A stretch of 11,310 bases of DNA from an uncultured Lachnospiraceae bacterium. GTDB lineage: Bacteria > Bacillota_A > Clostridia > Lachnospirales > Lachnospiraceae. The stretch covers positions 1 to 11,310 of the forward strand of contig CADBME010000180.1 in assembly GCA_902795715.1 (NCBI GenBank), in the 5' to 3' direction. Each line of letters begins with the position of its first letter. Position 1 is the stretch's first letter. The notes under the pieces were generated by a model. It made no database searches. It had not been told where the DNA came from and saw only the letters and a list, made by a program, of their open reading frames with translations. A program made the position numbers and the translations under genes. Positions 1 through 8,222 of the stretch are shown piece by piece.

Positions 1-44
1 ATACCGCCCACGGTGACTCCGTTAATCAATTGTTGGATTAGCAT
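1..44 (-). CDS. livH: LivH-type branched-chain amino acid ABC transporter permease, N-terminal fragment
   Basis: Only the first 14 codons are in the window; the gene continues past base 1. They read MLIQQLINGVTVGG, which matches the typical N-terminus of LivH inner-membrane permeases, just before the first transmembrane helix. The ATG at 44-42 has an AAGGA ribosome binding site a few bases upstream. It follows the substrate-binding protein gene in the same direction, the usual order in liv operons. LivH would form half of the membrane channel that imports leucine, isoleucine and valine. The identity rests on a very short peptide plus context, so the gene call is firmer than the exact substrate. 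Confidence 0.75.
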   Translation of the reverse strand, partial: MLIQQLINGVTVGG

Positions 45-69
45 ATAGTCATTCCTTTCAAGGTTACGT

Positions 70-111
70 AATTTGAAAAACAGAGTGGAACCTTACGGGT
101 TCCACTCTGTT
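70..111 (-). terminator. Intercistronic terminator or attenuator between livJ and livH
   Basis: A perfect 14-bp inverted repeat has arms at 79-92 and 98-111 and a 5-nt loop. On the minus strand a short run of T follows the stem. It lies 17 nt beyond the livJ stop codon and upstream of the livH start. This is a classic intrinsic terminator. In this position it may be partly read through, so that binding protein is made in excess of permease; it would also shield the 3' end of the livJ mRNA. Confidence 0.9.
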
Positions 112-127
112 CCTGTCGTGCTGGTCA

Positions 128-1264
128 TTATTTTTCAACAACAGTGAACTTGCCATCCACAATTTCCATCCGAAGCGGCTCCTTGATCACGTCGCCGTTC
201 TGATCGAAAGAAGCGGTACCTGTAGCACCTTCAAATCCCTCAATTTTTGAAATATAGTCACGAATCTCTTTGCGATCTGTTCCTGCATTCTTAATAGCAT
301 CCAGGATGATCAGTGTGGCATCATAAGCATAAGCTGCATAGGTTCCGGGAGCTTTACCATATTCATCTGTGTAAGCCTTGATAAAGTCCTGTGTTACCTT
401 GTTATCGGAACTGTCAGAGAAATAAGCTGTCAGCTTGATACCGTTTACAGCTTTTCCGCCAAGCTCAACAAGAGCGTCAGAGTAAATAGCGTCAACTCCC
501 ATGATGGGAAGATCAGCAAGACCGGCTTTGGCTCTCTGTTTTGCAATAAGAGCAGTCTCGTTGTAAAGACCGCCGATGATCAGAACATCCGCTTTGGATT
601 TTGCGACCTTGGTCAGAACCGTACTGAAATCTGTCTGGTTTACTTCATAAGCCTCACGGACAAGGGTCTTTGCTCCAAGAGCTTTGGTCTCTCTCTCCGC
701 AACATCGGCAAGTCCCAGACCATAGTCATCGTTCTCATAGAGAATGGCGATGTTCTTATATCCTAATTCATTGACACACCAGTCTGCAAGATACTGACCC
801 TGAACCGCATCCGTTGTGATGGTACGGAAGGTATAATCTCCCGCATCCGTAACAGCCTCGGAGGAAGAACCGGGACTGATCTGAACGATACCGGTCTGAT
901 TGTAAGTCGGGGCAGCAGCCAGAGTACAGGAGCTGTTGAAATCACCGACAATAGCTAAAATACCGTCGTCCTGAGCCATCTTATTGGCAACCGTAGCTGC
1001 TTCAGAGGGGTCACCCTTGTCATCCTCAGCTACAACTTCTACCTGTTTGCCATCGATGCCGCCCTGGTCATTGATCTGCTTCACTGCCAGATTCACACCT
1101 TCCTGGATGGCCTTGCCGTCCTGAGCGCTGGCTCCTGTAAGGGGAGTAGCCAGTCCGATCTTGATGGCATCGCCTGATCCGCCGGATCCGGCGCCACATG
1201 CAGCTGTCGTGATTGCAAGCACTGCAACCAGGGTTGCTGCCAATATTCTCTTCATACTCTTCAT
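128..1264 (-). CDS. livJ: Branched-chain amino acid ABC transporter substrate-binding lipoprotein (LivJ type)
   Basis: The product is a 378-residue extracellular solute-binding protein of the type I periplasmic-binding fold. It captures a ligand, probably leucine, isoleucine or valine, and hands it to the LivHMGF transporter. The N-terminus is a lipoprotein signal: Lys/Arg residues, a hydrophobic stretch, then TTAAC with Cys23 as the likely lipidated residue, followed by a Gly/Ser-rich linker. The mature part begins IKIGLATPLTG and contains VGDFNSS, SPGSSS and YENDDYG, all typical of LivJ/LivK relatives. I chose the ATG at 1264 because AAGGAGG lies 8 nt upstream; a longer frame starting at 1342 would put a non-signal extension in front of the signal peptide. 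Its own promoter lies upstream and livH follows after a terminator. Substrate is inferred from family; related proteins can bind other amino acids, amides or urea. Confidence 0.95.
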   Translation of the reverse strand: MKSMKRILAATLVAVLAITTAACGAGSGGSGDAIKIGLATPLTGASAQDGKAIQEGVNLAVKQINDQGGIDGKQVEVVAEDDKGDPSEAATVANKMAQDDGILAIVGDFNSSCTLAAAPTYNQTGIVQISPGSSSEAVTDAGDYTFRTITTDAVQGQYLADWCVNELGYKNIAILYENDDYGLGLADVAERETKALGAKTLVREAYEVNQTDFSTVLTKVAKSKADVLIIGGLYNETALIAKQRAKAGLADLPIMGVDAIYSDALVELGGKAVNGIKLTAYFSDSSDNKVTQDFIKAYTDEYGKAPGTYAAYAYDATLIILDAIKNAGTDRKEIRDYISKIEGFEGATGTASFDQNGDVIKEPLRMEIVDGKFTVVEK

Positions 1265-1312
1265 CTTTGAAACCTCCTTAGTTATAAAGACTCGTCCAGC
1301 AACAATAGATAT

Positions 1313-1348
1313 GCCGAAAAATGCATAAAATATTCCCGACATTTCGGC
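1313..1348 (-). repeat. Inverted repeat in the livJ 5' leader
   Basis: The 7-nt arms GCCGAAA (1313-1319) and TTTCGGC (1342-1348) are perfect inverted repeats around the predicted transcription start and early leader of livJ. They could form a 5' hairpin in the mRNA or serve as an operator half-site pair. The 22-nt spacing is long, so the hairpin is only moderately likely. Confidence 0.35.
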
Positions 1349-1350
1349 TT

Positions 1351-1380
1351 ATTTTATCACTATTTTGACTTGTCTGTCAA
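1351..1380 (-). promoter_or_regulatory. Sigma-A-type promoter for livJ
   Basis: On the minus strand a perfect -35 box TTGACA (1380-1375) is separated by 18 nt from TAAAAT (1356-1351), and a TG one base upstream of the -10 gives an extended -10 element. Transcription would begin near 1344, leaving a leader of about 80 nt before the ATG at 1264. The -35 is embedded in an inverted repeat, TTGAC-6 nt-GTCAA (1365-1380), a candidate operator for a repressor. Confidence 0.8.
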
Positions 1381-1420
1381 TCCTGTGAGCCTATATTATG
1401 GTGATAATGATACAATATAC

Positions 1421-1453
1421 GAATAAAAAATAACAATATCTAATTTTTTATTC
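1421..1453 (-). terminator. AT-rich hairpin at the end of topB, probable terminator
   Basis: Perfect 11-bp arms (1421-1431 and 1443-1453) enclose an 11-nt loop. The arms are A-rich and T-rich, so on the minus strand the RNA hairpin ends in a U-rich strand. The upstream arm overlaps the last codons and stop of topB. It is the only candidate terminator between topB and the livJ promoter. The stem is weak in GC, so efficiency is uncertain. Confidence 0.55.
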
Positions 1454-3634
1454 CTTGCGCTCATCGAGGAACTGCAGCCTCCAGTCATATCGGTCCTCTC
1501 CTTCTTTCTTCTCATAGTAGGCAATGCAGTTGAAATGTTTCCCCGTTTTTTTGCTGACGCAATCTTTAAGTCCCACCTTCCCGTACTCAAGGAGAACTTT
1601 GACCATATCATAACTTATTTTCTTCCCTATGGCTTCCATGAGCCGGCTGTTTTTCCATATCACATATTTACAATTCTTTTTCTTCCAGTTGGAACAGCCG
1701 AAAGCAGCCCGGTTTTCCATAATATAGCCGCCGCACTCCGGACAGATCCCGGCCGGTTCGGTGTGAATATCATCAAGGTTGCTTCCATCGCCAAACCGGG
1801 AATCCATTTTGATTTTGTCAACGGATTCCCGGACAAAGGCCTCGATCAGCTCAAGGAAGTCCTGTCGGGAGTATTTTTTCTTTTCAATATCGGACAGGGT
1901 TTTTTCGAGCCGTCCGGTGTAATCCAGGTCGAAGAGCTCCCTAGCCGGAAAGGTCTCCACCAGATACCGGCCCAGGTCTGTGCAGCTTAAACTCTTCCCT
2001 TTTGCCTTGATATAACCGGCAGTTTTCAACTTCTTGATGGTCTCCGCCCGGGTGGCCGGGGTACCGATACTGAAGCCGGAGAGAATGGCCATCATCATCT
2101 CCTCCTCATCCTTCTCCTCATATTGACGGCCGCAGGTTTCCATCACCTTGAGAAGGGTCTTTTCGGTATGGGGCTTGGGAGGCTTCCGGTCCACCTTGAC
2201 CATCTGACAGGATTGAATATCGGTGATCTCTCCCTTCTGAACATTGGGCAGGAGAACTTCTCTGGAGTCAACCCCTTCCACCTGCTTCCATCCGGCTTCC
2301 ACCTGGATTTTGCCCTTGCTGACAAAAGTTCCATCCACATTTTCAGCATCAATGGGCTTTAAGGTCAGAACCGTATCTTCCGAGATGGCTGCCGGCATAA
2401 ACTGGGCAAGAAAGCGGTTTCTTATGGCATCATAGACAATCTGCTCTGATTCGCTCAGATTACCCGGAATGACATAGGTGGGGATGATTGCCGAATGGCT
2501 CTCCACCTTTTTGCTGTCAAAAACCCTTTTGGACGTATGAAAGCGCATCTGGTCTTCACAAGGATGCCCTTTTTTATGGACATTCAGTACCTTAGCCGCC
2601 TTCTCTTTAAGGCTCTCATCCAATACTGAACTGGCTGTTCTGGGATAGGTGATCAGTTTTTTTTCATACAGCTGCTGGGCTGTTTTCAGGACCTTATCGG
2701 AAGTCCATCCCTTGTATTTCCCGCTGATCTGGCCCTGGAGACCGGAAAGATTGTATAAAAGAGGAGGATACTCTTTCTTCTGTTTCACCTGGCGGGAAAT
2801 CACTTGTGCTTTCTTGTCTTTCAGGGCTTCCATAATCCTTTTCAGATCTTCGATTTCCTCTGCTTTTTCAAATTTATCCTGTTTTTTCCTGGTATAGAAT
2901 CCTTCAAATGTCTCTTGGTCTTTAGTCAAAAAGACTCCCTTGAGGCGATAGTAGCTGGTCACCTTAAAGTTCTCGATCTCCTTGTCCCGGTCATAGATAA
3001 TCTTCAGAGTAGGCATGATAACTCTTCCTACATTGAGCAGATGGCTTTTTTTGCCCTGATGGCGGTTTTTGAGGGTTGCCACCGAGGTCAGATTGATACC
3101 GATCAGCCAGTCGGCAATCTGCCTGCCGAAGCCCGCATCCTGAAGAGACTGCATGTCCTCATTGGGTCGCAGCTGCTCGAGACCCCTGCGGACTTCGTCC
3201 GCAGTCCATTCATTGAGAAGGATTCTTTCTACCGGTTTGTCCGGTTTGATATAGTTTATGATTTCGTCTGCGATAATCTGCCCTTCCCTGTCGTCATCCG
3301 TGGCGGAAATAATTCCTTCCACATCGTCCCGTTTCATCAGCTCGGTGATGATCTTCATCTGACGGACAACGCCGGCATCCGGTTTTGTTTTCTTTGAAGA
3401 ATCCGACTTCAGCTTATACTCAAAATGATCCGGTATGAAGGGAAACCGGTCCATCTTCCAGATCTTCATGGAAGGATCGTAGTCCGCCGCATCGCAGAGC
3501 TGGAGGAGATGGCCGAAGGCCCAGGTAATGATAAAGCGGTCTCCCTCAAAGTATCCGTCTTTTCTCGAAGCATTGGTGGCATCCGCTATATTTTTGGCAA
3601 CGGAAGGTTTTTCCGCAAGTATCAGTTTCTTCAT
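1448..3634 (-). CDS. topB: DNA topoisomerase III (type IA)
   Basis: The product, 728 residues, cuts one DNA strand, passes the other and reseals it; TopB-type enzymes decatenate replication and recombination intermediates. The TOPRIM domain is at the N-terminus, with Glu7 in LAEKPS and the acidic metal motif TDDDREGQ at residues 112-119. The catalytic tyrosine is Tyr330 in ITYPRTAS, and SHSAIIPT further on is the conserved His-containing motif. The C-terminus carries one zinc-ribbon-like unit (CPECGG, then two more cysteines around NWKKKNCKY). Length is normal for the family. The residue after YPRT is Ala334, where Asp is usual. The ATG at 3634 is preceded by AGGA about 9 nt upstream and begins 11 nt after the radA stop, so the two genes are probably cotranscribed. 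Calling it TopB rather than TopA rests on the REGQ motif and the short C-terminus. Confidence 0.95.
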   Translation of the reverse strand: MKKLILAEKPSVAKNIADATNASRKDGYFEGDRFIITWAFGHLLQLCDAADYDPSMKIWKMDRFPFIPDHFEYKLKSDSSKKTKPDAGVVRQMKIITELMKRDDVEGIISATDDDREGQIIADEIINYIKPDKPVERILLNEWTADEVRRGLEQLRPNEDMQSLQDAGFGRQIADWLIGINLTSVATLKNRHQGKKSHLLNVGRVIMPTLKIIYDRDKEIENFKVTSYYRLKGVFLTKDQETFEGFYTRKKQDKFEKAEEIEDLKRIMEALKDKKAQVISRQVKQKKEYPPLLYNLSGLQGQISGKYKGWTSDKVLKTAQQLYEKKLITYPRTASSVLDESLKEKAAKVLNVHKKGHPCEDQMRFHTSKRVFDSKKVESHSAIIPTYVIPGNLSESEQIVYDAIRNRFLAQFMPAAISEDTVLTLKPIDAENVDGTFVSKGKIQVEAGWKQVEGVDSREVLLPNVQKGEITDIQSCQMVKVDRKPPKPHTEKTLLKVMETCGRQYEEKDEEEMMMAILSGFSIGTPATRAETIKKLKTAGYIKAKGKSLSCTDLGRYLVETFPARELFDLDYTGRLEKTLSDIEKKKYSRQDFLELIEAFVRESVDKIKMDSRFGDGSNLDDIHTEPAGICPECGGYIMENRAAFGCSNWKKKNCKYVIWKNSRLMEAIGKKISYDMVKVLLEYGKVGLKDCVSKKTGKHFNCIAYYEKKEGEDRYDWRLQFLDERKE

Positions 3635-3645
3635 TTTCTTTTTTC

Positions 3646-5049
3646 CTATTCTGTAAACAGATGCTCTGCCAGGTCCCTTACATTGGAGACACCGGAGATT
3701 CTGATCTTATCCGAAATATTTTCAGGCAGGCTCTCGGTGTTGGTCATGGGGAGAATACATTTTGAAAATCCCATCTTGACCGCTTCGTTCAGTCTCTGTT
3801 CCACATAGCTGACTCCTCTGACTTCTCCCGTCAGACCGACTTCACCAAAAATGAGGGTGCCTTCCGGTACCGGTCGGTTCCGATAACTGGAAATGATGGC
3901 GCTGACAATCCCCAGATCGATGGCCGGTTCGCCCAGTTTCATCCCCCCTGCCAGGTTGACATAGGCATCACACCCCCCAAGCTGCAGGCCTGCTCTCTTT
4001 TCAAGGACGGCCAGGAGCAGGTTAACCCGGTTGAAATCGATTCCCACGCTGGTCCTCCTTGGAAGGTTAAAACTGGTAGGGGAAACAAGGGCCTGGATTT
4101 CGATCATGAGAGGACGGCTCCCTTCCATGGAACAGACGACCACAGATCCGGCAGCGTCCAAAGGCCGGCCATCCAGCATTACCCTGGAGGGATTGTCCAC
4201 CTCGATCAGGCCTTGCTGTTTCATTTCGAAGACTCCGATTTCATTGGTGGATCCGAAACGGTTTTTGACTCCCCGCAGGATCCGGTAAATGGCATTTCTC
4301 TCCCCTTCAAAATAAAGGACACAGTCCACCATGTGTTCCAGTGTCTTCGGGCCGGCTACAAGACCCTCTTTGGTTACATGGCCGACCAGAAATACAGCAA
4401 TACCTTCTGTTTTGGCAATCTGCAGCATACGGCCCGTCACTTCCCGTACCTGGCTGACCGAACCGGCTGCGGATGCGATTTCCTCACTGAACATGGTCTG
4501 AACCGAATCCACAACGGCCACATCCGGCCTTCTGTTTGCCAGAGCTTCCACCGCAATATCCAGATCGGTTTCGCACAGCAATTCCACATCCTGATCAAAT
4601 CCGCCCAGGCGGTCTGCCCTCATCCGGATCTGGCGGAGGGATTCCTCACCGGAAACATAGACCACGGACAGACCCATGTTGGCCAGATTCCGGCAGACCT
4701 GGAGAAGAAGGGTGGACTTACCGATTCCGGGATCGCCTCCTACCAGGGTCAGGGATCCCTTTACGATCCCTCCTCCCAGGACCCGGTCAAGTTCAGGGAT
4801 CCCGGAAGAAATCCGGTCTTCCTTTTCCATGGAGACCCGGGACAGCCTGGTCAGCTTTCCCCGAGGGCCTTCCCTTCCTCTTTCTCCCGGGTCGTGAAGT
4901 CCTCCCCGGTCTGATGTTTTCTTTTTAACAACTCTTTCTTCCACAAGGGTATTCCACTGACGGCATCCGGGACACTGTCCCATCCACCTGGCCGTCTCGT
5001 ATCCGCACTCTTTGCAGTAAAAGACCGTTTTTGTTTTTATCTTACCCAT
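3646..5049 (-). CDS. radA: DNA repair protein RadA (Sms)
   Basis: The product is a 467-residue RecA-like ATPase that helps process recombination intermediates and branch migration. An N-terminal C4 zinc finger is formed by Cys12, Cys15, Cys26 and Cys29. The Walker A motif GGDPGIGKST is at 104-113 and a Walker B strand ends in Asp181 (VAVVDS). The RadA-specific KNRFG motif is at 262-266. The last 150 or so residues form the Lon-protease-like domain, without signs of protease activity in this family. Length is normal. The start is supported by GGGAG 6 nt upstream. In many Firmicutes radA lies near clpC and disA; here clpC is two genes upstream, disA is not seen, and topB follows. A terminator ends about 30 nt before the start codon and I see no good promoter in between. 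Confidence 0.97.
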   Translation of the reverse strand: MGKIKTKTVFYCKECGYETARWMGQCPGCRQWNTLVEERVVKKKTSDRGGLHDPGERGREGPRGKLTRLSRVSMEKEDRISSGIPELDRVLGGGIVKGSLTLVGGDPGIGKSTLLLQVCRNLANMGLSVVYVSGEESLRQIRMRADRLGGFDQDVELLCETDLDIAVEALANRRPDVAVVDSVQTMFSEEIASAAGSVSQVREVTGRMLQIAKTEGIAVFLVGHVTKEGLVAGPKTLEHMVDCVLYFEGERNAIYRILRGVKNRFGSTNEIGVFEMKQQGLIEVDNPSRVMLDGRPLDAAGSVVVCSMEGSRPLMIEIQALVSPTSFNLPRRTSVGIDFNRVNLLLAVLEKRAGLQLGGCDAYVNLAGGMKLGEPAIDLGIVSAIISSYRNRPVPEGTLIFGEVGLTGEVRGVSYVEQRLNEAVKMGFSKCILPMTNTESLPENISDKIRISGVSNVRDLAEHLFTE

Positions 5050-5080
5050 ATTATACTCCCGAAATTACTTCTTTATCCCG

Positions 5081-5121
5081 GAAAATAAACACTGCCCGAA
5101 AACCCTTCGGTCTCCGGGCAG
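5081..5121 (-). terminator. Intrinsic terminator after the small unknown gene
   Basis: Arms CTGCCCG (5092-5098) and CGGGCAG (5115-5121) form a 7-bp GC-rich stem, with an inner ACC/GGT helix closing a CTTC-type tetraloop. On the minus strand it is followed by a T-rich stretch. It lies about 40 nt after the stop of the 137-residue gene and about 30 nt before radA. Confidence 0.75.
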
Positions 5122-5163
5122 ATTATCTCTTGTGTAACAGCCGGCTCACTGAGCCATTCTGGT

Positions 5164-5577
5164 TTATACTCTGACTACCAGTACTTTCACGCTCTCATCC
5201 GGATCCATCTCAATGCTGAAGCTGATCTTGCCTCCCAGATTGGACTTCATCCGTCCGATGTTCGTATCGTCAACCAGTACCTTGTATTCTTTCTCGGGTT
5301 CCACTTCAAGAGTGATCTGAATATCGCCTGCTGACTCCGTCTCAAAAGAAATCTGACGGCCTGTGTCCTTAAAATTGTGAACAGCAGAACCGGGAACAGA
5401 CTCGTAGGCAACTATACCGTTTTTCTCAAGCCGGGTAATCTCCCCGAAAGTCTTTACTTTGTATACGTTGCCGCCATGCTCAAAATCTGCAAGTTTGGTC
5501 TTTTTGTCCAGGCTGTAATCTCCGAAACTTAAAGAACCGTTTTCCTCTGCCCTCAGTAATTCTTTTACGTTAGCCAT
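5164..5577 (-). CDS. Conserved small protein of unknown function (137 aa)
   Basis: I do not recognise a biochemical function. The protein is 137 residues, has no cysteine or tryptophan, no signal peptide and no membrane segment, and is therefore probably cytosolic. It begins MANVKELLRAEENG and alternates short hydrophobic strands with charged turns. The second half (from about residue 75) looks like a beta-sandwich-type domain with strands such as ISFETES, IQITLEVE and VKVLVVRV. From memory, similar proteins are common in Lachnospiraceae, and some databases label them 'endosialidase'; no catalytic motif or length supports that name here. The start is well supported by AGGAGG 5-6 nt upstream. 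It lies between clpC and radA with its own leader and terminator, so it is probably a single-gene transcript that may also receive clpC read-through. Confidence 0.88.
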   Translation of the reverse strand: MANVKELLRAEENGSLSFGDYSLDKKTKLADFEHGGNVYKVKTFGEITRLEKNGIVAYESVPGSAVHNFKDTGRQISFETESAGDIQITLEVEPEKEYKVLVDDTNIGRMKSNLGGKISFSIEMDPDESVKVLVVRV

Positions 5578-5614
5578 AATAATATCCTCCTGATATGCCT
5601 TATGGATATCGATT

Positions 5615-5630
5615 AATCATTGCTATGATT
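5615..5630 (-). repeat. Small hairpin in leader of the unknown gene
   Basis: A perfect inverted repeat with 6-nt arms AATCAT and ATGATT encloses a 4-nt loop, about 40 nt before the start codon. It is the second of two hairpins in this leader. It is AT-rich and weak, so its function is uncertain. Confidence 0.35.
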
Positions 5631-5649
5631 TACTGTTTCTTTCTTCATA

Positions 5650-5676
5650 ATGGGATTGTCACAAAACAAGTCCCAT
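5650..5676 (-). promoter_or_regulatory. Hairpin at the 5' end of the leader of the unknown gene
   Basis: Arms ATGGGA and TCCCAT with an inner TTGT/ACAA helix and a single bulged base give a 10-bp stem with a 6-nt loop. It sits just below the predicted -10 box, so it would be at the extreme 5' end of the transcript, where stems often protect mRNA. No U-tract follows on either strand, which argues against a terminator for clpC. It could instead be an operator. Confidence 0.45.
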
Positions 5677-5680
5677 TTAG

Positions 5681-5686
5681 ATTATA
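5681..5686 (-). promoter_or_regulatory. Possible -10 box for the unknown gene
   Basis: A perfect TATAAT lies on the minus strand about 100 nt upstream of the start codon. The nearest TTGAAA is only 11 nt before it, too close for a normal -35, and no good hexamer is found at 16-18 nt. The promoter is therefore plausible but weakly supported. Confidence 0.35.
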
Positions 5687-5730
5687 CCTTAAAATGCTTT
5701 CAAAGACCACAGGAAATCCTTCAATTTTTA

Positions 5731-8196
5731 TTACAAATTCCCTTTAAGTATTATCTCCGGTTTTCCATCTTTTACAGTAAGGAAAGGCTTGCTTCCCGCC
5801 TTGATCTTTCCTTTCAGGTATTCCTCCGAGAGATAGTCTTCCACTTCATTCTGGATGGTTCTTCTCAGAGGTCTGGCCCCAAACCGGGGATTGTAGCCTT
5901 TTTCAAGAATGTAATCCACCAGAGATTCATGGTAGGAAAGGGTAAATCCCGGATTTTCCCGGAGACGGTCACAGAGGTCTTTCATCATAAGATGTATGAT
6001 CTCTTTCTGCTCATCCTTGCCAAGGGTATGGAATACGATGATGTCATCTACACGGTTTAAAAATTCCGGCCGGAAGATTCTCCGGACTTCTTCCATAACC
6101 TGGTCTTTCATTTTATTGTGGTCATGTTCTTCGTTTCTTTCGCTGACAAATCCCAGATTTTTGGGTGTCATGATCCTCTGGGCTCCGGCATTGGAAGTCA
6201 TAATGATAACCGTATTCTTAAAATCGATTTTTCTGCCGGAGGAATCCGTGATCTGTCCGTCATCCAGGACCTGGAGAAGAATATTAAAGACATCCGGATG
6301 GGCCTTTTCTATCTCATCCAGCAGGACGACTGAGTAGGGTCTCTTTCTGACCTGTTCGCTGAGCTGGCCTCCCTCATCGTAGCCCACATAGCCGGGCGGA
6401 GACCCTATCATTTTGGATACACTGTGTTTTTCCATATATTCCGACATATCGATTCGGATCATGGCTGACTCATCTCCGAAGAGAACAGAAGCAAGGGTCT
6501 TTGACAGCTCGGTTTTTCCGACGCCGGTCGGTCCCAGGAACATGAAAGAACCTATGGGTCTTCTGGGATCCTTAAGGCCGACCCGGCCTCTTTTAACAGC
6601 CCGGGCCAGAGTCCCCACAGCTTCATCCTGACCAATCACCCTTTTCTTCAGCTCGTCTTCTAAATGCAGAAGTCTTTCGGATTCCGTCTGGGACAGTCTG
6701 GTCACCGGAATACCGGTCCAGGAAGAGACAACCGCCGCAATATCATTCTCTGTGACCTGAAGTTTGCGTCCCTGTTTTTTGGACTCCCACTCCTGGCGGA
6801 CAGACTTGAGCTTCTCTTCCACTTTCTTCTGCCGGGTATTGTTCAGTCTGGCCTTTCTCAGATTGCCTTCTGCCAGGGCATCCTCACGGCGTTTGTCATA
6901 TTTATCGGACTCTTCCTGCAGGCGGATTAGTTCTGCGGGCTTTGTAAAAAGACTGACTTTCTTTCTGGCTGCCGCCTCATCCATGACATCGATGGCCTTG
7001 TCCGGCAGGAAACGGTCGCTGATGTATCTGGCCGAAAGAGTAGCCGCCGCCTTCAGGGATGCCGCCGTGTAGCGGACATGGTGGTGGTCTTCAAACCTTC
7101 CCTTAAGCCCTTTTAAGATGGCCTCCGTCTCCTCCTCGCTAGGCTCTTCCACATTTACCGGCTGGAAGCGCCGCTCAAATGCTGCGTCTTTTTCAATATA
7201 TTTCCGGTATTCTTCCCTGGTTGTGGCACCGATTAAACGAATTTCACCTCTGGCCAGGAAGGGCTTAATAATATTGGAAGCATCCACCGCTCCTTCCGCG
7301 CCTCCGGCTCCGATCATAGTATGAATCTCATCAACAAACAAAAGAATATCTCCCCGGAAAAGGACTTCCGAAAGAAGGCCCTTGATCCTCTCTTCGAATT
7401 CTCCTCTGTATTTTGATCCGGCAATCAGGCCGGGAAGATCCATGGTCATAACCTTGACGTTGGAAAGCATCTGGGGAACATTCCCCTGATTGATCCAATG
7501 GGCAAGGCCTTCGACGATGGCTGTCTTTCCCACGCCGGGTTCCCCGACAAGACAGGGACTGTTTTTTGTCCGCCGGCTGAGAATCTGGATCAGTCTCTCA
7601 ATCTCGGCCTGTCGCCCTATGATGGGGTCAATCTTGTTTTCTTTAGCTTCCCGGGTCAGGTCCGTACAGTATTCCTCCACCAGAGACCGCTCCTGGCGGT
7701 CACGGCCGTTTCCGTTTTTCCCGAAATAGGACTGATAAACCCTCTGGGCCTCCCTCTGGTCCATTCCACATGCGACCAGGACATCCGTATAAACTTTTCG
7801 GATATTGATATTCAGGCTTTTCAAGAGACGGACCCCTATACAATCCGACTCCTGAAGGAGGGCCAGGAGCAGGTGCTCCGTCCCCACCGATTGTTCCATC
7901 AGGTCCCCGGCAATGAGTTTGGCCTGTTCCAGGACATTTGCGGCTTTGGGACTGTATCCCAGGTTGGAAATATCATTTCCCCCTCCCAGGGCAGCCGCTT
8001 CTTTTAATACTGTATCCAGAAAGGTCTTGTATGTCAGTCCGTTATCTGCAAGTATTTTCCCGGCAAGGGAATCCTCACCTGCAATCAGTCCCAGCATGAT
8101 ATGCTCGGTCCCTGTATACCGCTGATGACAGACAGCGGCGTCCTGTCTTGCCTTTTCCAGGGCGGCCGCTGCAAATTGGTTCAGTTCCAGGTTCAT
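5731..8196 (-). CDS. clpC: ClpC-type ATP-dependent Clp protease ATP-binding subunit
   Basis: The product is an 821-residue AAA+ unfoldase that feeds damaged or regulatory proteins to ClpP. Residues 1-145 carry two Clp N-repeats. The first ATPase domain has Walker A GEPGVGKT (218-225) and Walker B ILLFVDE (284-290). A short coiled-coil middle region (about 420-475) resembles the ClpC/UVR-type linker and is much shorter than the ClpB M-domain. The second ATPase domain has GPTGVGKT (555-562) and VVLLDE (623-628). The LGF tripeptide at 681-683 fits the ClpP-docking loop, which separates it from ClpB. Length is normal. AAAGGAG sits 5 nt before the ATG. It starts 26 nt after the GntR-type regulator gene and is probably cotranscribed with it. 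The usual ctsR, mcsA and mcsB are not next to it; clpP is not in the window. Confidence 0.97.
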   Translation of the reverse strand: MNLELNQFAAAALEKARQDAAVCHQRYTGTEHIMLGLIAGEDSLAGKILADNGLTYKTFLDTVLKEAAALGGGNDISNLGYSPKAANVLEQAKLIAGDLMEQSVGTEHLLLALLQESDCIGVRLLKSLNINIRKVYTDVLVACGMDQREAQRVYQSYFGKNGNGRDRQERSLVEEYCTDLTREAKENKIDPIIGRQAEIERLIQILSRRTKNSPCLVGEPGVGKTAIVEGLAHWINQGNVPQMLSNVKVMTMDLPGLIAGSKYRGEFEERIKGLLSEVLFRGDILLFVDEIHTMIGAGGAEGAVDASNIIKPFLARGEIRLIGATTREEYRKYIEKDAAFERRFQPVNVEEPSEEETEAILKGLKGRFEDHHHVRYTAASLKAAATLSARYISDRFLPDKAIDVMDEAAARKKVSLFTKPAELIRLQEESDKYDKRREDALAEGNLRKARLNNTRQKKVEEKLKSVRQEWESKKQGRKLQVTENDIAAVVSSWTGIPVTRLSQTESERLLHLEDELKKRVIGQDEAVGTLARAVKRGRVGLKDPRRPIGSFMFLGPTGVGKTELSKTLASVLFGDESAMIRIDMSEYMEKHSVSKMIGSPPGYVGYDEGGQLSEQVRKRPYSVVLLDEIEKAHPDVFNILLQVLDDGQITDSSGRKIDFKNTVIIMTSNAGAQRIMTPKNLGFVSERNEEHDHNKMKDQVMEEVRRIFRPEFLNRVDDIIVFHTLGKDEQKEIIHLMMKDLCDRLRENPGFTLSYHESLVDYILEKGYNPRFGARPLRRTIQNEVEDYLSEEYLKGKIKAGSKPFLTVKDGKPEIILKGNL

Positions 8197-8222
8197 ATAG
8201 GCTCCTTTATATATTTTCCGTT

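Noticed and set aside
1265..1342. N-terminal extension of the livJ frame
   Set aside because: It would bury the lipoprotein signal peptide; the AAGGAGG site and the promoter position both favour the start at 1264.
2804..3397. 197-codon open frame on the plus strand
   Set aside because: Entirely antisense to topB with no recognisable protein character.
4213..4914. 233-codon open frame on the plus strand
   Set aside because: It lies antisense within radA, whose product has all family motifs; composition is that of a complementary-strand shadow and no ribosome binding site supports it.
7498..8007. 169-codon open frame on the plus strand
   Set aside because: Antisense to the clpC N-terminal and first ATPase domains; a shadow of a well-supported gene.
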